NCBI GenBank assembly: GCA_014529385.2
Contig: CM043971.1
Location: 29,593,709 to 29,657,708 of the forward strand
DNA: 64,000 nucleotides
Direction: 5' to 3'
Source of the DNA: Adiantum capillus-veneris
Lineage: Eukaryota > Streptophyta > Polypodiopsida > Polypodiales > Pteridaceae
The notes beneath the pieces are model-generated. The model was not told the DNA's origin and made no database searches. It saw nothing but the letters and a program-made list of their open reading frames with translations. How positions within the stretch are numbered: the first letter of the stretch is position 1; the number at the start of each line of letters is the position of its first letter. Of this stretch, positions 29,000-41,245 are shown piece by piece. Made by a program: the position numbers and the translations under genes.

Positions 29000-31895
29000 A
29001 TGAACCTTAGATCTGGTCATGTACTAGGAAATCAGGACATATTTGGAGAAACCTCCAGTAGAGTATCCACCGAAGAAAGCGTGAATCAAGGAAATTCTTT
29101 GCACACTATTCTTGGAGAAGTCTCAGACACTTTTTCAGATTCAACATCTGAAATGTCTTCTTACTCGACTCACTCGGAAACCGGAACGCCAATGCGCTAT
29201 AAGCATATACTCTCATTTTATAAGACTAATCGCCATGGAGCTCAAGTTTACCTGGATCCTAATGAAGAGTATGCTATTTGCATTAATGACCATGGTATTG
29301 AGTTTGAAAAAGAGATTAGGACAAACAAACAAGGAAAAATGTACATGGACAGAAACGGAACTCAGTATTTACAAGTCGAAAACCCTGACGTGATAGACAA
29401 ATGGGGGTTAGAAGTAAACACCATAATCCCATATATATTAGCAAAAGAAGGACCACCAACTTTAGAATTCAAGGGATACGATCAAGTAGATTTGAAGCCT
29501 TTGAAACGGCTTAGTACGGATAATCCTAGGATCGAAGTCTATTGTTGGGAGGATAGAAACGTAAAAGATCTTCTGTGGACTTCGCATGCCAAATCAGGAC
29601 AAATAACGGCCGTGAAGATCATCTATATCTTCAAGATCAAAAATAAGGAATCAGTAGACCTATCAACCACCTACCTGTTTAGGGATTGTTATAACAAGAA
29701 CTTTGTTATGATGACTCCTGAGGAGGCCGGACAAACCAAATACCAAGGGTATTCCAGAAGGGATTGGATATTGGGACAAGGACCAGAAACAATTCCAAGA
29801 GATGAACACCGTGAGAGATCATCTGAGAGTAATGTTAAGAAACCAGAAACCACCTCATCACGTAGAAAACCGGGTGACACTAAGGCCAGTCCAGGGCTAC
29901 ATGAGTCACTATTTCCAACAGACTGGTTTGAAGGACTCAAAACAGGACCAACTGCCAGGAGACCGGGAGTTGAATCAAATAGACGCGTCAGACCAGCTGA
30001 TTTTCAGAAATGGGTCAAAAAATACAGTGGATCATGGGATCCATACAAGCACTTAGCAAGCTTTAAGCAAGTGCTAAGAGCAGAGCGTATATTCGATTTC
30101 CATACTCAATTCGAGGGGTTTGGAATGACATTAGAAGGAAAAGCATTAACATGGTTCCAAAACATTCCACCAAGGTCAATCATGAAATAAACACATTAGC
30201 TCAAGGATTTGTAGCTTCCTGTTCTAAAACGGGGATCAAACATAATACGATAGCTCAAATCTATAGCTTTAAACAGCAACATGGTGAGTATGTCAGGGAT
30301 TGTGCAACTCGAATGAAACAATACATTACCAGATGCCCAGGGCTAGAGATACCTGCAAAAGAATGACTCGTATCTTTGTTTCTAGAGGGACTGTTAAACA
30401 AAGAACTTCTTGCTATACTCTATAGCAAGAAGCATACAACCCTAGAATAGTGTGTGTCAGATGCTATTGACTTAGGAGACAATTGTGATATTTTCAACGA
30501 AGAAGATATCCCTAAGGATAACCAAAGTGAAAAAACATCATCCACCAAACCAGCACAAGTAGGAACGGCTGCTACAGCACCGCTTTCAGCCATAGAATAT
30601 ATGCTCAAAAGGATAAACGACATGATGAAAAACATGTAAAAAGCACCTATGAGGGGGCCAGGACAAGAGATACCTCAACAGGGACAACCAATTAGGCCAC
30701 AAAAATGGTGTGCAATCAAGGGTAAATGGACCAACCATGAGACCCATGAGTGCTACTTCCGACCAAAGTATGATGGGAATATCCAGTACGTGCCCATGAG
30801 GCCACAAGGACAACCCATGTATGGATACCAGCCTAATATGGCACCAGCTCAAAGACCACCGATGGGTATGGAAATACCTCAACCAGTGTTGGGTCAACAA
30901 CCTCTGTATCCAGGACATAATGCAGTGCATGTAAAGTACATGCATTCCGAAGGAGTCATAGATGAACAAGCATTAGTGTCTGTTACACTCTATGCGGAGC
31001 CTAGTCCATTTACAATAATGGTAGAGGGAGATTGGTATAATTCACATCCACCACCAATGGAGGAACCTGTGACTATGCTCCACCAGAGCTCGCACCAATG
31101 TATTATGTAGCTAATCAAGATGTCAGACCTCCCATGGTAAGACCCATGATTAAGCCAAAAACAGGAAACTGTCATAACTGTGGTGCAGATGATCATTGGA
31201 AAAATGAATGCCCAGAGCCTGACAAAAACCTCAAGCCAGTTGAAGCTTATTGCATACAATGTTGCAAAAAGGGAGAACACTTCCCAGAAGATTGTCCTAA
31301 AAATCCTTTAAACAAGGAAAAAACAGTAGTAAATGTAGTCCAAGTGATACCTAGTAGCTCATCTAAGAGTGAACCGATTTTTCCAATCAAGGTGATCACT
31401 AGAGCTCAAGCTAAGAAAAAAATACACAACTCCTCTAATGATTTAGAGAACACAAAAGCTGCCTCTCAAAAGATCAAAAGAAGTAGAAGCAAAAGATATG
31501 AGATGAGGAAACAAAAACAATGGGCTGAAATCGAGCAGAAAGCAAAAAAGCTATTCCAGGAAAAGGTGAAAGAAACTGGAAGCAAAATCAAAGAAACAAC
31601 CGTGAAATCTGGAGGATCAATTTTGGTTGATAAAATTTTTGAGCCTATTAATGCAGCCTTCGAAGCTTATCAAGCGGGACTTAAAGCAGGCCAAAACATG
31701 GAAAACAAATGGAAAAACTATCCCTCTCCAGACATGGAAGCAGCTAAGCTTAAAGCTTATCAAAATTTGCTAAGAATCACGCAAGAAATGCTGGAAAAAC
31801 AAAAACCCAAGCTTGAAAATATCACAAAACCTGAGGAGCTTGTGGTAAGAGACACTAAAGAAAAATCCAAAGTGGTGGTAGAACCTCTCCCTTGA
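29000..31895 (+). pseudogene. Element B gag remnant
   Basis: ATG 29000 gives MNLRSGHVLG, matching the A gag start. A 230-residue N-terminal domain unlike A follows (YKHILSFYKTNRHGAQVYL, DPNEEYAICINDHG). The gag core begins near 29995 (FQKWVKKYSGSWDPYKHLASF). A frame change falls at about 30150-30190, where a stop also lies. Further stops are at 30364, near 30448 and at 30637. A second frame change occurs near 31095. Zinc-knuckle-like sequences are CAIKGKWTNHETHEC (30710; aberrant), CHNCGADDHWKNEC (31171; canonical) and CIQCCKKGEHFPEDC (31252; x5 before His). The C-terminus is Lys-rich with a coiled-coil-like region up to 31895. Non-functional. Confidence 0.82.
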
Positions 31896-31917
31896 AACAA
31901 AAGAACCAGAACTTATA

Positions 31918-34900
31918 ATGCCGGACAACGAAGATGCCTTAGACGGAATTCCATTCGTAGAGGAAGACTGGCCAGGACACTTATGGGAAAAAGTTAGAGA
32001 GATCAATGATGGGAGCCTAACACTAAAGTCAGCTCCTATAAAGAAAGTTTGGTTAGACAACCTACCTCTTGATATGGATGTGGATGTACAATCCTTGTAT
32101 GGGGATTGCGGATCTGAAGCATCAGAATGTCTAAACCATTGACCTTGAAAACATTACCCTCTTACTTGGGAGATAACGAAGATGAATCCATAGTGTGTAA
32201 GACCACTCAAGTAAAAAGAGCTTAACAGACCCTAGAAGTAGACAACACTCATTCAATCATGTCTACACCCATCCAATGTACTCTTACTTTGGGAGAACTG
32301 TTAAAACTCAGGCCATATTTATGAAATGATCTACAGAAAAGAGAAGGTGGGGATAATGGGGCTAATCTCAAAAAATTATGGAAATTTGAAAAACAAAATG
32401 GACAACAAAGAGATTCGATCTGTTCCAACTAACAAAGTTGGAGAATATTACAAAGGGGAAGAAGGAAACACAACCCTTCCAGTGAAATATAATGACATTG
32501 AAACCATGCCAATACTAGATAGTGGAGCAGACATAGCCATAGCCATGAAAGCAGTATGGGAATCCTGGGGGCAACCAGCCATTAGACAAACTCGAATGAA
32601 ATTGCAATTGGCTGACAGATATATTGAAAGACCCTTATGGCTGCTTGAAAAAGTGATAGTCAATTCCTGTGGAATTGAATATCAACACACTTTTGCCATA
32701 GTAGACTTTGGGAAAAACTCAATTATGAAATCATATTGGGAAGACCTTTCATGCGACAGGTACAGCTTATCCAAGATTAGGAAAACAATTATCTATACTT
32801 GAAGCAAGAGGGATCTATAACAAGGGTTAATCTAAAATATCACACTTTTAGAGATGTCATGAAAACACCCACACAAGAGCTTGATTCAGTCTCTTCGGCT
32901 GAAACTAAGCTTCCCTCTTGGTTAAACAAAAACACTCCTATTTGGATGTGTGGAGCTTCAGAAAACGGGAGCTTAAAGCGAGACGATTGTATCTTAGAAA
33001 GGGATTGCACAGACGAAGCCCATGTACATGAACCCTTTCCAGAACATTTGTTTGAGCCATTTGAGTGGAGTCAAATTTTAGCGGAAATGGATGTATGTGT
33101 GAATACGTCTATGCCTACTCAATTTTGCAACAAGGACGGCTATGATATAATTCCCATCCAAATGATTCCAACCCTCAACATTGAAGATGAAAGTGAGAAA
33201 CCCACGAACTTGATGAAAGCTCAACAAGTCTTTTTAGACCTCTACTACAATGCAACAAATGAGTTAGATGAACAATCAACTACCTCAGAAGATTCGGGGT
33301 CAGAAAAAGAACAGGTGAGAACTAAGCTACTCTTGAAAGGAAGGGAGGAAAAGTTTTTTGACTTTCCTAACCAAAAATCATGAAGACAAAAATGGTATAG
33401 ACGAAAAAGAGACACTAGCAATGTGAAAACAAGACCTATGCCACCAGTCTCCAATAGAACACAATTCCTAATGCAGATAGATGCACATGATTGTATCAAG
33501 GACAAAAATCACTGGCATATAATTTTCAAACGAAAATCCGGAAATATCAAAAACATCGAGAAAAACAAGGAAGGATACTCAAGAAAAACCAAAAATCCAC
33601 GACAAGGAGCCAATCATGACACGAGTTGAGCGGAAAAAGAAATATCAAGAGTTGAAAAAAGCTCTAAAGGAGATACACACGACCGAAATAGAAACCACAG
33701 AAGAGGATGGTAAGGATGTAATGAGTGTTCCATCCCATTACAAAAAGTATACTCTCCAAGATCAAATAATCATAGTCGAACAACCTGTTAGAGAACTATG
33801 AAAACAGGGCGAGTCCTACGAAGGGCCTGAGAATGCGAAAAAGATAGACTTGGCTGAACCAGGGGAAAAACCTAGGCCTGCCTACATTGCAAATGACCTA
33901 ACAGAGGAAGAAAAAGAGATTTTGCTAAGCTTGCTAAAAGAATACCGAGATATCTTTTCTTGGTTTTACAAGGATCTCAAGGGTGTTGATCCAGAAATTT
34001 GTCAACATACCATACCCATGAGAGATGATGCAAAACCAAGTAGACAAAGGCCATACACATATAATGAAACATTTTCCAAGAAAATCAAAGAAGAGATTGA
34101 GATACTAAAAGAAGCCGAATTCATTTACGAAATTGAACACACAGATTGGGTGTCTCCAATTGTGGTAGTACCCAAGAAGAATGGAAAATTATGAGTGTGT
34201 GTCAATCTCAAAAAAGTGAATGCAGCTATCATTAGAGACAACTTTCCTCTTCCAATCACTAAGCATGTTTTAAAACGAATTGCAAGAAAAGAAGCTTACA
34301 GTTTCTTAGATGGCTTTTCAGGATACAATCAACTTTTGGTTGACCCAAAAGATCAGCATAAAAATGCTTTTGCTACGGAATGGGGTATTTTTGCATGTCA
34401 GGTTATGCCCTTTGGGTTAACTAATGCTCCTGCCACATTTCAAAGATAATGAGCCATGCTTTTAAAGAATATCTTAGGAAGTTCTTGGAAGTGTATATGG
34501 ATGATCTATGCGTACATTCATCTATCCAAGCTGATCATTTTGAACACCTCAAAAAGGTATTCGAAAAATGTAGACTTTATAGGATTTGCTTAAATCCTGA
34601 AAAGTGCACATTCATGGTAGACAAGGAAAAATTCTTGGATATATAGTGTCTAAAAATGGCATAGCTACTGATTTTAAAAAAATTCATGTCATTGTTGATT
34701 TGCCTAGACCAACAATGGTCAAGGGGTTTCAAGCCTTCATGGGACATTGTGAATATTACAGACGGTTCATTACATGTACGCTATAATTGCAAAACCCATG
34801 TATAGCTTGATTACACACTTTGAATGGACCGAGGCATGTGAAGAATCCTTCATGAAGCTTAAGCAAGCTCTCACCTCAGCTCCAGTATTGAAAACACTAG

Positions 34901-37110
34901 ATTGGAATAAGATATTCCACATACATGTAAATGCTTCCAATTTTGCTATCGGTTGTATACTAGCTCAACCAGGAGACGGGAAAATTGACTTTCCTATTTC
35001 TTATGCTAGCCGACAATTGAACATGGCAGAAAAGAATTACACTACCACAGAAAGGGAAGGATTAGGAATGATCTATGCCGTTAAAAAGTATAGACATTAC
35101 CTATTAGCCAACAAGTTTGTGTTCTTTGTAGAGCACCATGCTTTGTTGTATTTGGTCAACAAGCCATGCAGCACAGAAAGAATGGTGAGATGGTTCATCA
35201 TTCTTCTGGAATTTGATTTCACTATGGTTGTAAAAACGGGCACTACACATCAAAGAGCAGATCATTTGTCAAGGATTTTTTCAGGAGAATTGCCTAAAGG
35301 GGTAGACGATGATCTACCAGATGCCTATTTGTTCTCCGTGTAAATGATACCTCGATGGTCGGAAAACATGGTATCATTGATGACAATAGCTCAAGTGGAT
35401 TCACAAATACCACTTCCTAAAAGAAATCAGGATGGAATATTGCTCTTATGCATTAATCCTGAAGAGAAAGACCAGTACCTAAGTCAAGCACATATTACCA
35501 TAGTAGGACTTCACTTTGCGGAAGACCAAACTATGCGATGAATTTTGAGACTTGGAGTATTTTGGCCAACTATGAGGAGTGATGTTTGATCTTTTGTAAA
35601 GGATTGTCCTCAATTTCAAAAACAAACACCCATACCTCATGTATATTGTTTCAAATGTCACCTGTTCCTAAGTGGAGTAACTATTTAGTCACTTACTTAT
35701 CAAGCCGAACATTTCCTGAGGATATGAGTACACTTCGTCAATGAGCAATTGAAACTGAAGCAAGAGACTATGATCTTATTGGGAACCAATTGCATCGGAG
35801 AGGTAAAGATCAACATTTGCGTCTTTGTGCAAATGAAGACGAGTATATTCCCGATTATAGAACAAGCACATGCTGGATTAGCTGGAGGTCACTTTTCTAG
35901 TGAGACCACCGCAAGAGCAATCTTAATAGCAGGCATATGGTGGCCAGTACTTTTTGCAGATGCCAAACAATATGTTTGAAGGTGTGATGCTTGTCAACGA
36001 GAAAAAATGCCAACACGTGTAGATAGCATACCCTTAAGACCAATGATGGGGGCTAGAGCTTTCGCGAAATGGGGTATAAATTTTATTGGGCCGATACAGT
36101 CACCTGCTTATAGAACCCAAGCTCAATATATCATTGTAGCTACTGAATATTTGACCAAGTGGGCCGAGGCTAAAGCAACTCAAAAGAATGATGCCATAAC
36201 CACTGTCCCATTCTTATATGAGTATGTATTCACGAGATATGAACTACCAATCGAAATTGTCAGTGATCGGGGAACTCATTTCCTCAATGAGGTAATCGAG
36301 TGTTTGCTTAATGAGTTTATGGTCATCCATAATAAATTAGCTCCCTATCACTCACAGGCAAACGGACAAGCTGAGCATATGAATAAAATTCTTAGCTCGG
36401 TATTGACTAAAGTGGTTAGTTCAGGAAGAACAGACTGGGAAATGAATCTCCATGCAGCTCTATGGGCTTATCGAGTTTGATTCAGAACAGCTTTAAATGC
36501 TACACCCTTTAACCTTGTTTATGGTCTTGATGCCATACTGCCAATAAAATTTATATTGCCGACATTAAGGGTAGCTAAAAATCTTGAGTGGACTGTGCAT
36601 GAATTGTCTAAAAGACTTGAAGATTTAGAAAAGCTAGATGAGCAAAGGTTAACTGCCATAGCTCACATCTATACACAAAAGTGAAAACAAAAACAGTTTT
36701 TTGATTTCCATCTCATCACAAAAATCTTCAAGAGAGGAGACTTAGTTTTAATCTATTCCCTTAAGCAACACATTCCCAAGTTTAAGAAAAAGGGAAACAG
36801 ACTGTTTATCATTGAAGATGTATCTCCAAGTGGAGCAGTTAAGTTATCCACCCTAGATGGTGAACCAATGGCTAATTGGATTAGTGAATGTCGTTTAAAG
36901 AAATACAATTTTCCGCTAACCAATGAATTGCTAGAAAGAATGCATGCATCCAAGCAAAGGAGGATTAAACAACAGCAGGTTATTGATGAAGCCCAAGAGG
37001 AAGCTCCGCTTTGGGTACTCAAACGGAAAGCTGCTCTCAAGAATCAACAGATATTGATTCCCATCAACACTCTGGAAATAGATGAGCAACAATGGGAATT
37101 GCCTTAAGAT
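31918..37110 (+). pseudogene. Element B protease 1, RT, RNase H and integrase remnant
   Basis: Mostly one frame with several stops and shifts. Retropepsin 1 has ILDSGADIAIA (Asp at 32518) and its closing motif shifted out of frame near 32735. An acidic linker follows. RT spans 33850-34770 with VSPIVVVPKKNGKL, TGA at 34192, a shift at 34447, and box YMDDL (34494-34508). RNase H runs 34774-35340 (HVNASNFAIGCILAQP; the first catalytic Asp is Asn). The linker has several stops (35344-35740). The integrase finger is at 35868-36000 with one stop. In the integrase core the first catalytic Asp is Asn (GINFIGP, 36079), while VSDRGTHF and NGQAEHMNK remain. The C-terminal barrel lies about 36680-36900. 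Clearly inactive. Confidence 0.85.
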
Positions 37111-38218
37111 GCCATTTCAACAGATGATGAATGGTTAGACGGAATGGACCTGCGCATCAAAGTACAGCTCAACAATCATAGCACAAATGCTTTGGTCAAC
37201 ACAGGAGCTAGAGTAAATGCAGTCAGCTAATCCACATACAAGAAAGCAACAAGTCAAGCATTGACGATAGGAATAGCGACAATAAAAGGATGCAACAAGA
37301 ACCCAACACCAACATTGGGAGTAGTTAACTTGAACGTGATAGCACATGGATGTTCATGTCCTCATCAATTTGTATGCTTACCAGATGAACACATGAATGA
37401 GACGGTGATTCTTAGAATTCCCTGGATGCGGACATACAAGGCAATACCAGATTGGGATACAAATCAGCTCAAGCTATCACCTAAAGGCGGGAAACTCATT
37501 GTTCCAATTGCACCAAGCAAGGAGGAATGGATAGGGAGTAATCAGCAGAACAAACCACAAAGCAATCAATCTTCTTCATCCTCTCGACAAGCAAATGCTA
37601 CAAGTAGCATGCAAGAAGTTAGGAAAATTTGGGTACCAAAAGCACACCTTAAGGACAAGCTGATTCAAATATGGGTGCCCAAAACATCACCGACTAAACC
37701 AAAGAAGGTTCCAAGGGTCAAAACACAAAGACGAGCTTCCTCCAAGCAAGGAACCTAACTTGAAATGGATTTGGCAGAAAAAGGAGCGCATATCTTCTCC
37801 ACAGACAGTAAAACCAATCAAGCAATAGAGAGTTAAGTCTCAAAAGACTTCACCACACCATTCCACACCAAGCCCACCAACCTACCAATGGCAAGAAAAA
37901 GCTCGACAACAGTCAAAAGTGTTACCAACATCTCAGACAATCAGCGTGCTGACGCATCCTGATGGTACAATCAAACAGAGAGCACACAAGCTACAAGATT
38001 TGCTCTTTGAAAGACAGCATAAAAAATCCTCGACATCAAAAACCCTTGAGTTAATTACTCAAGACCCAGCTCTTGCACAGCATATTGGTTTGAACTGCAT
38101 TGATCTTCAAAGCATGGTAGAGCCAACCAAGGCTATGCATAGACACGATGGTTACCCATGCACACAGTCGTCCCAGAGTACGTCATCTAGGAGGGGTGGA
38201 AGGGCACTAAGTAATTAA
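37111..38218 (+). pseudogene. Element B second retropepsin-like domain and tail
   Basis: ALVNTGARVNAVS (Asn for Asp at 37198), then a stop at 37228, a Cys-rich flap-like region, and RIPWMRTYKAIPDW near 37413-37455 as the closing motif. The tail has IWVPK at 37626 and 37669 and, after a frame change, KWIWQKKERIS near 37762, which parallels the last motif of A. It ends about 38218. The domain sits at the same place as in A but the sequences are well diverged, so the architecture is older than either copy. Confidence 0.75.
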
Positions 38219-38785
38219 GGGCAGTGTTTGAGGAGGGAGGAAAAAGTTTGATATTAATGCCCTTATAATTTATCATCAAGGGAAAATTCACTGATAATAT
38301 CTTCCCGATGAGTGTAGATAGTGCATATATTATCAAAAAATAGTCCTTTTTGGTTATTTTCCATCATTTTTCTTGATAATGAGACTTAAAAATGGAGAAA
38401 TCCAACAAAAACAATAAAGCTGTGTTTTCAATGAATGTTCTTAATTATTGGATTTTTGCTTTGCTCTTTTAGCGCATTTTGTTATTTTCTTTGATTTTTT
38501 TAATAAACAGGTCAAAAATTAATAATAAATAGCAAAGGAGCTCATATGGAAAAACGGAGGACATGATGGTGATCATAAAGACAAGGCGGACAAGCACAAA
38601 AATTTCAATGAAATCAGAAGATGGAAGCAGGAAGCCTAAATTAGGCGGCTAGACCTACTTTTACAAAATTCTTGCAGAATGAGCCACAGGAATCCAATCG
38701 GGGAAATTTTTTAGTATAACATAGATTTCACGGCCTAGTAGGACTAACGGGGGAATCTGGGGAAAAATGGTTCGGAAAGCCTGGG
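38219..38785 (+). other. Element B region between pol and accessory gene
   Basis: Non-coding, AT-rich. It begins with GCAGTGTTTGAGGAGGGAGGAAAAAG (described in two parts: TGTTTG then a purine run), recalling the purine tract/TGTTTG module of A. No frame is recognisable. Confidence 0.5.
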
Positions 38786-38793
38786 TATAAATA
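38786..38793 (+). promoter_or_regulatory. TATA box of the B accessory gene
   Basis: TATAAATA in a GGGTATAAATATCC context, 133 bp before a short ATG exon. Similar spacing to plant promoters; start site not visible. Confidence 0.5.
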
Positions 38794-38918
38794 TCCTAGG
38801 TAGGCTAAAACAACCTCATTTCCACTTGTTACCTTTGCAGAGAGAGCCTTTTGACCTCTTTCACGCGTACTTTCTGGAGTCTATAGTTGCCCGTTTTCAG
38901 CGCCGTCTCACACGAGAC

Positions 38919-40695
38919 ATGAGGGGTAAGTTCTTTACTCATCAATGATCCATTTTGTACGGCTGGTAGTTAGTCTAAACCCCTAGAAAAAAACCTAGAA
39001 TCCGAGCAGTGCACGAAGACTGGGACAAAGACCTACGACCAAAAACTGACCATAGTGGCCTGCCAGCTCGACCAAATCGGATGAGATTTGAACTGTAGCA
39101 TGCCCTAACATAATAGAACTTTTCTATATCATTAGTTGACCATTTGACAGGGGTCGAGGGGGTCCCCAGTAGAAAAGCTAGGTTTTTGGCAAATGCCAAA
39201 ATTTGGTTCTGACTCCATAGACAGCTTGCATACGAGGTTTATATACAATGTATATGATTGGTTTTGTGAAATCAATCAAGCAAAGCCCTCGAAAAGCAAA
39301 AAACGGCTCAAAGGCTACAAAGCGTCAAATTCCACATACGACGTCAAACTGACTCCAAATGAGCCAAAATTGGATGAGTTGCTTTACAACTATGTTACGG
39401 ACAAGTCCAAAGCCTCACAAGTGACAAACCAACTCAATAGGCAGTGTAATCACAGTAATCAGAGATTTTAGAGTCGACAAAGCACAAAGTGATGCCGACA
39501 AGACCAAACTTGACCAAATTCAATTTAGGACTTGTTTTAGGTGTATAGAATGTGTTCAAGTCAAAAATTTTAAGTTTTGCAAGAAAATTGTGACTGCTAT
39601 AAATAATCGTGATTATTTACTTTTGCACTATTTTTGCTTGGAAATTGTATCATCACCTCACCTATCATGTGTACACACTTATTACATGTCAAAAATCAAG
39701 TATGAGCCAAAATGAGCACCTATAACTTGGAAATTCGCCAAAAAACACAAAGAAGTCTTTGCAAGTCAATTTTTGAGTTATGGACCAGAATTCTTGATCC
39801 AAATCACCTCATATCACAGACACACAGGGCCTATACAATGCCTAGAACCGAGTTGTACTAAAAAATGTTGATTTTGGTAGAAAAAGTTAATAATCGTGAT
39901 TATTTACTTTCTAGCAAAATGGGAAATTTTTGTTATTTTGCCATCATACATCCAAAGTACATGATGTGTTAAGCGCACTAGCCAAGTTTGAACCAATTTG
40001 GAGCTCAAAATCTCAAATTTCCTTTATATCTACTGTTTCAGAGGCCTAAAGCCAAATCTGGTACCATTTTCACCCTATGAATCCAAATGAGCCCATATTT
40101 CACTCAGAGCATGTATTTGGTATATACTTCAAGCCTGTGATGCCAGATTTGCAAAAAGTTGGAGAAATTACTCAGCTGTAAATAATCGCGATTATTTACT
40201 TTGGTTGCAAATTTTTGTTTGGACTTTACAATTTTGTTCCTTGCATGTTTTTATGTATCTATGCTTGTTCAAAAATTGATCTGATGCAAATTGGACCAAA
40301 ATTGTCAGCATTTCAGACTAAAGGACATTTCAAAAACAAATCCGTCAAATCTGCTAACTTTGACACTCTATTCACTGAACAGGAGCCATGCAAGCAGCAG
40401 ACAGGGCCAAGAAGAAGCTCAACCAGAAAGAAAAGTTGCAAGAACTACCAGCATACCAACTGGACCCCAATTCAGTCAAAACCGTCAAGGCAACCTATCT
40501 TTCAAAAGAACAGCTTGAAGAGCATCACACCACAGTGTTCACTGACAGATTCAAGAGTGAGGAGGGACGTCAGGTAGAGTTGCAACTCCTACCAAAAGAA
40601 GTTTATGATATCGTCGCAAATCCCGAAACCAAAGAAGCCAACCGACGGCTAGGACTCATAGATTTTTATGAACAAGAGCCGTGTGGAGTGGACTT
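38919..40695 (+). pseudogene. Element B accessory gene, part 1: 7-nt exon, 1,457-bp intron, start of exon 2
   Basis: ATGAGGG at 38919-38925 is followed at once by GTAAGT. The proposed intron 38926-40382 ends in ACTGAACAG. Joining at these sites keeps phase with the long frame containing ATG 40388 (MQAADRAKKKLNQKEKLQ). That ATG alone could also serve as a start. Exon 2 then encodes a basic, helical N-terminus (TVKATYLSKEQLEEHHTT, NRRLGLIDFYEQEPC). It is cut at 40695 by copia C in the GACTT target, leaving a truncated frame that runs 28 nt into the C LTR. The intron contains the 288-bp palindrome repeats. The splice model rests on consensus and phase only. Confidence 0.5.
39599..40199 (+). repeat. 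Second array of ~288-bp repeats with the same palindrome (accessory-gene intron of B)
   Basis: Cores at 39599-39620, 39886-39907 and 40178-40199, spaced 287 and 292 bp, each containing AATAATCGNGATTATTTACTTT-like sequence. Spacers share only loose similarity with each other and with 15063-15947. Confidence 0.85.
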
Positions 40696-41017
40696 TGTTG
40701 AGATGTCGAGCTCTACACCTTGAGCTGGCATCCACTACGGGTCTTGGCCGCTTACGGCATTTACTCACTGGCGCGTTAGGTGACCGACACGGAGGATCTC
40801 TGCCAGTGATTCTACAGCTGGACTACACTTATAGTTCTAGCCTAGTACGCTTCTAGCGAGTTCACACTTAGTGACCGCATGTACATATGTGCTACTTTTC
40901 AGCTTTAGCACTTAGTCATTTTGTACTCTCTTTTCTGAGAAGAAGAAGAAGAAGCTTTCCATCTCTGTGTGCTTTGTGCTTGTCTTGTGTAGCTCTCTTG
41001 CATCCTCATTCTTTACA
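40696..41017 (+). repeat. 5' LTR of copia C
   Basis: TGTTGAGATG...CATTCTTTACA. GAAGAAGAAGAAG at about 40939 is the only simple repeat. Identical to the 3' LTR except for one base. Confidence 0.96.
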
Positions 41018-41036
41018 TGGTATCAGAGCCTGGTGC
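41018..41036 (+). other. Primer binding site of copia C (initiator tRNA-Met)
   Basis: TGGTATCAGAGCCTGGTGC directly abuts the LTR. Confidence 0.92.
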
Positions 41037-41245
41037 AGGCAAGAGAGGCTAAGAGAGCAAGAGCATCACAATCCCTTCGTTCAAAGTGCAATATACACAG
41101 ATTTACTGTACAAGTACAGTGGTTGTATGTACGCTTGATTGTGGACACTCGTTGAGTGTAGAAAGCGTTACAGGAACCACGATAGCAGGTTCAGCAGATT
41201 TGCAGGTTTTTGCAGATTGCAGCTATTTTGTCTTAGTGCTTCAAG

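Noticed and set aside
41018-41036. tRNA-like sequence TGGTATCAGAGC at 41018 and 49181
   Set aside because: These are retroelement primer binding sites; no cloverleaf or intact tRNA gene surrounds them.
40668-41155. Short plus-strand frames repeated at 40668-40856 and 45534-45728
   Set aside because: Both are translations of the copia C LTR, hence the identical products.
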